The notes under the pieces are model-generated. The model was not told the origin of the DNA, made no database searches, and worked only from the letters and a program-made list of their open reading frames with translations. Below, piece after piece: positions 1 through 4,745 of a stretch of DNA of 6,336 nucleotides. Both the position numbers and the translations under genes were made by a program. The stretch spans positions 1 to 6,336 of the forward strand of contig CALCVR010000026.1 of assembly GCA_937905915.1 (NCBI GenBank), written 5' to 3'. The DNA is from an uncultured Eubacteriaceae bacterium (GTDB lineage Bacteria > Bacillota > Clostridia > Oscillospirales > Acutalibacteraceae). The stretch's first letter is position 1; each line of letters begins with the position of its first letter.

Positions 1-525
1 GCAGGCGAAGACTTCACTGCCACCGGTGCTTTGAGCAGTTCCTCTTCAGCAACTCATAACTATGGGGACGCTGCCTATGTCAATGCCTCAGAAGCATCCA
101 GTGGAGACGTGTCCGCTCCGGAGGGAGATGCCAGCGGGGCGGAAGGAAGCGATGCTTCAGCCGCCCCGACCCAGGGAAGCGCTTACTTTGTAGAGGCCCG
201 ACTCAATCGGGAACAGTCTAGAGAAGAGGCGGTGGATGTGTTAAAAGATGTCCTAGCCGACGCCCAAGCTGATGATTCGGCCAAAACTGAAGCATTGGCA
301 GCCTCAGCTAAAATCGCTCAAAACGTCAAGGACGAAGGCGAGATTGAAAATCTCATCAAGGCCAAAGGTTTCACCGAATGTATGGTGTACATTGAGGACG
401 ACAAAGCCAATGTCATTGTTCAATCGGATGGCCTGCTGCCCAGTGAAGTGGCCCAGATCAAAGACGTCATCACCTCCAACGCACAAGTATCAGCCGATAA
501 TATTACCATCGTACCGGTACAATAA
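1..525 (+). CDS. spoIIIAH: SpoIIIAH-like stage III sporulation protein, C-terminal part (5' end outside window)
   Basis: The frame is open from base 1 and ends at TAA 523-525, giving 174 visible residues; the start and the expected N-terminal membrane anchor lie upstream of the window. A TTG at 31 is in frame but is not a credible start, because it has no ribosome binding site and the frame continues to its left. Residues about 12-60 form a Ser/Ala/Glu/Asp/Gly-rich linker without Lys or Arg. From about residue 61 (AYFVEARLNREQSRE) to the end lies the SpoIIIAH domain: a long charged helix, then the ring-building-motif-like alpha/beta fold containing LIKAKGFTECMVYI and ending NITIVPVQ. In B. 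subtilis SpoIIIAH sits in the mother-cell membrane facing the intermembrane space and binds forespore SpoIIQ to form the channel needed for late forespore gene expression. It is normally the last gene of the sigma-E-controlled spoIIIA operon, which agrees with the terminator directly downstream. Family assignment is firm; the missing N-terminus is a window edge, not a defect. Confidence 0.9.
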   Translation, partial: AGEDFTATGALSSSSSATHNYGDAAYVNASEASSGDVSAPEGDASGAEGSDASAAPTQGSAYFVEARLNREQSREEAVDVLKDVLADAQADDSAKTEALAASAKIAQNVKDEGEIENLIKAKGFTECMVYIEDDKANVIVQSDGLLPSEVAQIKDVITSNAQVSADNITIVPVQ

Positions 526-565
526 TTTTAAAAGATAGCTTGAAAAACTCTTTTTCAGAATGATA

Positions 566-610
566 AAAAAGCGGCGACTTTGGACAACTGATTCAAAGGC
601 GCCGCTTTTT
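566..610 (+). terminator. Rho-independent terminator after spoIIIAH
   Basis: The arm AAAAAGCGGCG (566-576) pairs perfectly with CGCCGCTTTTT (600-610), and CTTT (578-581) pairs with AAAG (595-598) after one A/G mismatch. The GC core is followed by a run of T. It lies about 40 bases after the spoIIIAH stop and separates the sporulation operon from the asp23-nusB genes. Because the A-run and T-run are symmetrical it could also work on the other strand. A smaller AT-rich hairpin (TGAAAAA 541-547 with TTTTTCA 551-557) lies just in front. Confidence 0.9.
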
Positions 611-710
611 ATGGGAAAATCGTTTTCTTGTCTGTAGGGAAAAATACAGGTGAAATTAACTTTTATACAGTGTATATTCGTTATTATACAAATTTCGCAG
701 AGAAAGGTGG

Positions 711-738
711 TTGTGTCGCCGGAAGTTTGTGGTATAAT
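711..738 (+). promoter_or_regulatory. Sigma-A-type promoter with extended -10, upstream of the asp23-family gene
   Basis: The -35 is TTGTGT (711-716) and the -10 is a perfect TATAAT (733-738), with a 16-bp spacer. TGG (730-732) directly precedes the -10 and gives the extended TGNTATAAT form. The expected transcription start is near 745. It lies after the spoIIIAH terminator, so the asp23-nusB-xseAB-ispA genes can be transcribed vegetatively and independently of sporulation. A short palindrome (TATAC 664-668, GTATA 672-676) lies upstream and could be an operator, but this is weak. Confidence 0.65.
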
Positions 739-744
739 AAATGG

Positions 745-889
745 TGTTGTATACTCTCTATTTGCACATCTGCCCCAGGAAGGGGCAGATGATTTTACAT
801 CCCGAATCGGTCTGGATCATGGCGGGTTACCAGCTCTGCCGTAATCCAGTAAAACCATCTTGTGTGCAGCGATAAGGAGGAGATTTCTT
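745..889 (+). promoter_or_regulatory. Structured 5' leader of the asp23-family/nusB transcript
   Basis: This gene-free stretch between the predicted transcription start and the TTG start at 890 contains two hairpins. The first is a perfect 10-bp stem (CATCTGCCCC 767-776, GGGGCAGATG 782-791, loop AGGAA) followed by ATTTTA, a short T-run that could make it a weak terminator. The second is a long imperfect stem (CTGGAT 812-817 with ATCCAG 844-849, continuing through GGC 821-823 with GCC 838-840). The segment GGCAGA (784-789) in the first hairpin could alternatively pair with TCTGCC (835-840) in the second, so the two structures may be in competition. I do not recognise a known riboswitch or T-box signature. 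The hairpins are seen; regulation is inferred. Confidence 0.45.
875..880 (+). promoter_or_regulatory. Ribosome binding site that fixes the TTG start at 890
   Basis: AGGAGG (875-880), within AAGGAGGAG, is a near-perfect Shine-Dalgarno sequence 9 bases before TTG 890-892. It supports translation starting in the frame of the N-terminal Asp23 segment rather than at GTG 957, which has no such site. Confidence 0.75.
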
Positions 890-1226
890 TTGGAGCGTCG
901 TCCGATTTATCCAGAAGCAGAAGCTTCCAGCAGCGGATCGTGCATTATTTCAGAGCGTGTCTTGGCTTCTATTGCCAGTACAGCGTACCCACATCAAGGG
1001 CATTTTCTCTAAGCAAAAAGTGGCGCGGTCGGTTGTGGTCACAAGCGATGAAAACGATTTGATTCTTGACCTTTATGTCAATCTGAAAATGGGATGCCAC
1101 ATTCCTTCGGTAGCCAGTACTGTTCAGAAGAATGTGAAAGAAGCTATCCAGAGTATGACAGGCCGCGTGGTCACCAAAGTGAATGTCCATGTGGCCAATG
1201 TAACGTTAGAGACTCAAGAGGTTTAA
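890..1226 (+). pseudogene. Asp23/Gls24 family (YqhY-like) gene, interrupted by a frameshift with loss of an internal segment
   Basis: Translation from TTG 890 behind a strong ribosome binding site gives an Asp23-type N-terminus (MERRPIYPEA..., then IISERVLASIASTA, ending at base 985), but this frame stops at TAA 1010-1012 after 40 codons. The rest of the family domain is in another frame: from ACC 987 it reads THIKGIFSKQKVARSVVV, then LILDLYVNLKMGCHIPSV and MTGRVVTKVNVHVANV, and ends at TAA 1224-1226. Joining the parts needs a +1 shift near 985-987. The usual conserved segment between the first helix and the IKG region (a stretch like VEGVAS) is missing, so this looks like a small out-of-frame deletion rather than a single base error. 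Asp23/Gls24 proteins are small envelope- or membrane-associated proteins; B. subtilis YqhY, encoded just before nusB, is linked to acetyl-CoA carboxylase control. No slippery sequence for programmed frameshifting is obvious. The C-terminal part could be made from GTG 957, but without a visible ribosome binding site. Confidence 0.8.
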
Positions 1227-1241
1227 ACAGAAATAATCATA

Positions 1242-1276
1242 AGGCAACCCTCCACTTGTGTGGTGGAGGGTTGCCT
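1242..1276 (+). other. Perfect 14-bp hairpin between the asp23-family gene and nusB, without T-tract
   Basis: AGGCAACCCTCCAC (1242-1255) pairs perfectly with GTGGAGGGTTGCCT (1263-1276) around a 7-base loop TTGTGTG. The downstream bases are ATTCAAAA, so the T-run of an intrinsic terminator is missing on this strand, and none is clear on the other. It begins 15 bases after the asp23-family stop and ends 29 bases before nusB. It may be a decayed or partial terminator, an RNA-processing site or a stability element that sets nusB expression apart. The structure is certain; its role is not. Confidence 0.6.
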
Positions 1277-1305
1277 ATTCAAAAGGACTTTGAGGAGCTG
1301 GGACG

Positions 1306-1728
1306 ATGATGACAAGAAGACAAGCCCGGGAACAGGCTTTTATTTTGCTGTTTGAAAAGAGCTTTCGCCCCCGAGAAGAAGGCATTATCGACATTATCGA
1401 TGAAGCCACCGAAGCACGGCATATTGAGGTAGCTTCCTATGCTGTCACAGTAGCAGAGGGAGCATGCAGCCACATGGAGGAAATTGACAAGATGATTGAG
1501 CAATACTCCATGAAGTGGGACAAAAAACGTCTCTCTCGGGTGGTGTTGGCACTGTTGCGTCTAAGCTGCTATGAGATGCTCTATGTAGACGATGTGCCGG
1601 ACGGCGTTGCCATTAATGAGGCAGTAGAGCTGGCTAAGCAATATGGGGGAGAAGAAGACGCCTCTTTTCTCAACGGTATCTTAGGAGGTGTATCTCGCCG
1701 GGATAAGGATCCTCAACCAGCGGAATAA
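1306..1728 (+). CDS. nusB: Transcription antitermination factor NusB
   Basis: The protein has 140 residues, normal for NusB. It is an all-helical RNA-binding protein that joins NusE (ribosomal protein S10) on the boxA element of rRNA leader transcripts and promotes antitermination. Visible family features are the N-terminal RRQAREQAFILLFEKSF (4-20), the helix around WDKKRLSRVVLALLRLSCYEML (71-92), and the highly conserved VPDGVAINEAVELAKQYG (97-114) followed by EEDASFLNGILG (116-127). The start is ATG 1306, 8 bases after GAGGAG (1292-1297); the next codon is also ATG (1309) and would be slightly further from the site. It follows the asp23-family gene as in other Firmicutes and is followed after 33 bases by xseA; folD, which lies between them in B. 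subtilis, is absent. No missing key residue is seen. Confidence 0.97.
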   Translation: MMTRRQAREQAFILLFEKSFRPREEGIIDIIDEATEARHIEVASYAVTVAEGACSHMEEIDKMIEQYSMKWDKKRLSRVVLALLRLSCYEMLYVDDVPDGVAINEAVELAKQYGGEEDASFLNGILGGVSRRDKDPQPAE

Positions 1729-1761
1729 TCGGCAGGGTATTTTGTCCTTTTGGGAGGTTTT

Positions 1762-2985
1762 ATGAGCAGCCTTGTGCTTACTGTTACCCAGGTAAATACT
1801 TATGTAAAATCCATTTTGGAGGGGGATCCTCGTCTTCAGTCGGTTTATCTAACAGGGGAAATTTCCAATTTTGTCAATCACTATCGTTCGGGCCACTGCT
1901 ACCTTTCTCTCAAGGATGATCGGTCGGCCATTAAGGCGGTTATGTTTAAAAACGTGGCGTCCCGGCTCCGGTTTGTGCCGGAAAATGGAATGAAGGTTTT
2001 GGTGCAAGGCCGCATTTCCCTTTATGAACGGGACGGTCAATATCAGTTTTATATCGACGATATGCAGCCGGCCGGCATTGGAGCTTTACAGATGGCTTTG
2101 GAGCAGCTGAAAAAGAAACTCCATGCCCAAGGTCTCTTTGACCAAAGCCGAAAAAAGCCCCTTCCATCTATGCCCATGAAGGTCGGTGTCGTGACCTCTC
2201 CCACCGGCGCCGCGGTACAGGATATCAAAAATATTTTGGGCCGCCGGTTTCCTTTGGCGGAAATGGTGCTTTGCCCGGTATTGGTGCAGGGAGAGGAAGC
2301 TCCCTCCCAAATTGCGTCGGCGCTTGATCTTATCAATGAAAAGCACGCTGCTGATGTAATCATTGTTGGCCGGGGCGGCGGATCCATGGAAGATCTGGGG
2401 GCCTTTAACAGCGAGCAGGTGGTACAAGCAGTGGCTCGGTCGGAAATTCCTGTGATCTCCGCTGTAGGCCATGAAACCGACTATACTTTGTGCGATCTCG
2501 CTGCCGATCTAAGGGCTCCCACCCCATCCGCGGCGGCAGAATTGGCCGTTCCTCAGGCAGCGGATCTTTTGGCGGAACTTTATTCACTCCGCGCTATTAT
2601 GATCCAAAGTCTTCTTTTGCCCATAAAACAAGCGAAGCATCGTTTGGAACGGGTAAAAAATTCCCGTCCATTTCAAAATCCAGAAGACATCTTGTTGGAA
2701 AAACGAATGCAGTTCGATCAAATTACCGACGATATGACGTCCGCTTATGTTCATCAATTGTTTACCCCTCGGAAAAGATTGGCTGAAACAGCGGCAAAAT
2801 TAGACGCATTAAGTCCTTTGAAAGTACTAGCTCGGGGATATGCCATTCCTCGATTGGGGGATCAATCCATCCGATCGGTGGAGGAAGTTGCATTGGGAGA
2901 CCGTATCCGGCTCCAGCTGTCGGATGGACAGATCGATTGTATGGTGACGGAAAAACTTCCAGGGGGAGCGAAATCAAATGAGTGA
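1762..2985 (+). CDS. xseA: Exodeoxyribonuclease VII large subunit
   Basis: XseA is the catalytic subunit of exonuclease VII, which degrades single-stranded DNA from both ends to oligonucleotides; it works with several copies of XseB. The 407-residue protein has an N-terminal OB-fold DNA-binding domain (about 1-103, with LTGEISNF 30-37 and GHCYLSLKDD 44-53) and the nuclease core with VTSPTGAAVQDI (144-155), VGRGGGSMEDLGAFN (202-216) and GHETDYTLCDLAADLRAPTP (236-255). D154, R204, H237 and D240 match the residues reported as important in the E. coli enzyme. A helical region and LDALSPLKVLARGYAI near the C-terminus complete the family pattern. The protein is shorter than E. coli XseA (456 residues), mainly in the helical coiled-coil part. 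ATG 1762 is chosen because GGGAGG (1752-1757) precedes it, though the 4-base gap is short; an in-frame TTG at 1750 has no such site. Its 3' end overlaps xseB by 8 bases. Confidence 0.97.
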   Translation: MSSLVLTVTQVNTYVKSILEGDPRLQSVYLTGEISNFVNHYRSGHCYLSLKDDRSAIKAVMFKNVASRLRFVPENGMKVLVQGRISLYERDGQYQFYIDDMQPAGIGALQMALEQLKKKLHAQGLFDQSRKKPLPSMPMKVGVVTSPTGAAVQDIKNILGRRFPLAEMVLCPVLVQGEEAPSQIASALDLINEKHAADVIIVGRGGGSMEDLGAFNSEQVVQAVARSEIPVISAVGHETDYTLCDLAADLRAPTPSAAAELAVPQAADLLAELYSLRAIMIQSLLLPIKQAKHRLERVKNSRPFQNPEDILLEKRMQFDQITDDMTSAYVHQLFTPRKRLAETAAKLDALSPLKVLARGYAIPRLGDQSIRSVEEVALGDRIRLQLSDGQIDCMVTEKLPGGAKSNE

Positions 2986-3202
2986 AAAAAAGATGACGTT
3001 TGAAACATCTATGACCCAATTAGAAGAAATTGTCGCGCAGCTGGAATCGGGCGATTTGCCGGTGGAACAGTCCATCCAGCGTTTTGAAGAGGGACTAAAA
3101 CTCTTGAGCTATTGCAGTGAAGTTCTGCAAAAGGCAGAGCAAAAGATCACTGTTCTGACTGAGGATCAGGACAAGTCCCCATCGGAAAAGGAGGACGCGT
3201 GA
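2978..3202 (+). CDS. xseB: Exodeoxyribonuclease VII small subunit
   Basis: This 74-residue helical protein is the regulatory small subunit that binds the long helices of XseA to form active exonuclease VII. The family signature is seen throughout: MTFETSMTQLEEIVAQLESG (6-25), DLPVEQSIQRFEEGLKLL (26-43) and then CSEVLQKAEQKITVL (46-60), with a charged tail. Length is typical. ATG 2978 lies 9 bases after GGGGAG (2963-2968), and the gene begins inside the last codons of xseA, so the two subunits are probably translationally coupled. Its stop codon TGA (3200-3202) shares its A with the ATG of ispA. Confidence 0.97.
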   Translation: MSEKKMTFETSMTQLEEIVAQLESGDLPVEQSIQRFEEGLKLLSYCSEVLQKAEQKITVLTEDQDKSPSEKEDA

Positions 3203-4080
3203 TGTCGGCTCATGAGATGTTAATACACAATGCTGCTTTGGTGGAGGATGCACTGGAGCAGTACATCGCCCAGCAAAGCAGTTTAACGCGGGTATTGACC
3301 GATGCGATGCGTTATGGCGTTCTGGATGGAGGGAAACGAGTCCGTCCAACCCTCACCTTAGAGTGTTGCCGCGTCTGCGGAGGAGAACCCAAAAAAGCTC
3401 TACCCTTTGCTTGCGCGGTGGAGATGATCCACAGTTATTCCCTTATTCACGACGATTTGCCTTGTATGGACAATGACCTGATGCGTCGAGGGAAACCCTC
3501 CACCCATGCAAAGTATGGGGAGTCCACGGCGCTTTTGGCCGGCGACGCACTTTTGACATTGGCATTTGACGTGCTGTGTGATCCAATTAATGAGGCTGAA
3601 GTAGTGGTTAAGGCTGTCCGAGAATTGAGCCATGCAGCCGGTTACCAGGGGATGGTAGGTGGTCAAATCATTGATCTCCAAAGCGAAAACAAAATAGTAG
3701 ATGCTCCAATCCTTCAGGCCATGCACGCTGGCAAAACCGGAGCTCTTATTGCAGCCGCTGCCACATTAGGCGTTATTGCGGCCAAAGGAAACCAAGCACA
3801 GATAGATGCATGCCGTCAATACGCACTGCATTTGGGGCTTATGTTCCAAATTACAGATGATATTTTGGATGCTACGGCAGATTCTTCCGCTTTGGGTAAG
3901 ACTGCCGGAAAGGACCTGAAACAGCATAAGTCGACTTACGTAACCCTTTACGGCCTGGATAAGGCCCGTCAAATGGCTAAAGAACAAACTGATTTGGCCA
4001 TTGAAACACTTTATCCCTTTGGGCAAAAAGGCCAGCAATTGGCCGATCTAGTACAATTGCTATGCAATCGAAACCAATAA
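3202..4080 (+). CDS. ispA: Farnesyl diphosphate synthase-type (E)-polyprenyl synthase (short chain)
   Basis: This 292-residue trans-prenyltransferase condenses isopentenyl diphosphate with allylic diphosphates, most likely to farnesyl diphosphate (C15), the precursor of undecaprenyl and other isoprenoids. Visible motifs: GGKRVRP (43-49); the first aspartate-rich motif in the bacterial DDx4D form (D84, D85, D90 in YSLIHDDLPCMDND) followed by RRGKPSTH (95-102); the conserved GGQIIDL (153-159) and GKTGALI (177-183); and the second motif FQITDDILD (215-223) followed by GKTAGKDLKQHKSTYV. The residues before the first motif match E. coli IspA, which supports the short-chain class, although geranylgeranyl synthesis cannot be excluded from sequence alone. 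ATG 3202 is preferred, 7 bases after AAGGAGG (3188-3194) and fused to the xseB stop as TGATG; a GTG at 3199 is in frame but too close to the site. The xseA-xseB-ispA-dxs grouping is standard in Firmicutes. Confidence 0.95.
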   Translation: MSAHEMLIHNAALVEDALEQYIAQQSSLTRVLTDAMRYGVLDGGKRVRPTLTLECCRVCGGEPKKALPFACAVEMIHSYSLIHDDLPCMDNDLMRRGKPSTHAKYGESTALLAGDALLTLAFDVLCDPINEAEVVVKAVRELSHAAGYQGMVGGQIIDLQSENKIVDAPILQAMHAGKTGALIAAAATLGVIAAKGNQAQIDACRQYALHLGLMFQITDDILDATADSSALGKTAGKDLKQHKSTYVTLYGLDKARQMAKEQTDLAIETLYPFGQKGQQLADLVQLLCNRNQ

Positions 4081-4097
4081 GGCTGGTGTAGAGAACT

Positions 4098-4619
4098 ATG
4101 GAAACAATTAAAGCGGTTTTTGGCAATTATATTTTGGTATCGGCTGTTTTAGCCTGGCTTTGCGCCCAGGTCATCAAAACATTGCTTACCTTATTTGCCA
4201 CCCGTAAATTTGATCCGGAACGTCTGGTCGGGGCAGGAGGGATGCCTAGCGCTCATTCGGCAATGGTGTGTGCGTTGACCATCGCGATGTCCCGCGTAGA
4301 AGGGGTCAGTTCCCCTTTGTTTGCCATGGCGTTTTTATTTGCGGCAGTGGTGATGTACGACGCTATGGGTGTCCGCCGTGCCGCTGGTGAGCAAGCCAAA
4401 GTACTTAACCGAATGCTTGATCAATTGGATTGGCCTATCTTTGGCAAAAAGCAGAAGGAGCAGGTACGGGAAGAAGAGCGCTCCCGTTTATCCAATTTAA
4501 GGCGAGACGACGAGGATGAAGACGACAAAGAGTTAAAAGAGGGATTAGGACATACCCCTTTGCAGGTATTGGCCGGTGCATTATTGGGAATTTTAGTGGC
4601 AATGATCGTCCCACAATGA
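4098..4619 (+). CDS. Divergent PAP2 family (DUF212, YuiD-like) membrane protein
   Basis: The 173-residue protein has hydrophobic segments at about 10-34, 54-66, 72-91 and 153-171. The family motifs are clear: GGMPSAHSAMV (47-57), which resembles the PSGH motif of PAP2 phosphatases with Ala for Gly; YDAMGVRRAAGEQAKVLN (87-104); and LGHTPLQVLAGALLGI (150-165), resembling the His motif of PAP2 enzymes. This suggests a membrane phosphatase or related fold, but the activity is not established for this family. Between residues about 116 and 147 lies a very charged loop, ending in an acidic run RRDDEDEDDKE, which makes the protein longer than B. subtilis YuiD (about 158 residues). It starts 17 bases after the ispA stop, with only a weak ribosome binding site (GGTG 4085-4088), so translation may depend on the upstream gene. 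Its place between ispA and dxs suggests a link to isoprenoid or polyprenyl-phosphate metabolism; that is inference. Confidence 0.92.
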   Translation: METIKAVFGNYILVSAVLAWLCAQVIKTLLTLFATRKFDPERLVGAGGMPSAHSAMVCALTIAMSRVEGVSSPLFAMAFLFAAVVMYDAMGVRRAAGEQAKVLNRMLDQLDWPIFGKKQKEQVREEERSRLSNLRRDDEDEDDKELKEGLGHTPLQVLAGALLGILVAMIVPQ

Positions 4620-4672
4620 CATACATTGCGTCTAAATTTCCAGTAAAATACCCAGCTAAGATAATGGGTAAA

Positions 4673-4715
4673 TTGCACAAAAATCATGTTGCACACTATT
4701 TTTATGGTGTAAAAT
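4673..4715 (+). promoter_or_regulatory. Possible promoter region in front of dxs
   Basis: The 126-bp gap before dxs is the largest after nusB and is AT-rich. It contains the hexamer TTGCAC twice in direct repeat (4673-4678 and 4689-4694, 16 bases apart). Possible pairings are TTGCAC 4673 with TATTTT 4697-4702 (18-bp spacer) or TTGCAC 4689 with TAAAAT 4710-4715 (15-bp spacer); neither is ideal. A weak inverted repeat (TACCCA 4649-4654, TGGGTA 4665-4670) lies upstream and is not followed by a T-run. Dxs may thus have its own promoter in addition to read-through. Confidence 0.4.
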
Positions 4716-4745
4716 TCTATTTTCAGTTGCAAAGGAGTGTGCGCC

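Noticed and set aside
650..844. 64-codon open frame starting at GTG 650
   Set aside because: It runs through the predicted promoter and the first hairpin, has no recognisable family and no strong ribosome binding site; chance frame.
945..1015. Programmed frameshift site in the asp23-family gene
   Set aside because: No slippery heptamer or shift-prone stop context is seen at the joint, and conserved residues are missing there, which a programmed shift would not explain.
862..1062. 66-codon frame overlapping the asp23-family gene
   Set aside because: It lies in the third frame, is Ser/Arg-rich and family-less, and overlaps the true ribosome binding site; shadow of the broken gene.
2049..2472. 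Minus-strand frames of 112 and 128 codons inside xseA
   Set aside because: They are antisense to the most conserved XseA motifs and have no coding signature of their own.
4620..4627. CATACATT, matching the sporulation sigma-E -10 consensus, just after the DUF212 gene
   Set aside because: No matching -35 element is found at the right distance upstream (about 4599-4605), so it is treated as chance.
4649..4670. Inverted repeat TACCCA/TGGGTA as a terminator of the DUF212 gene
   Set aside because: The stem is only 6 bp with a 10-base loop and no T-run follows.
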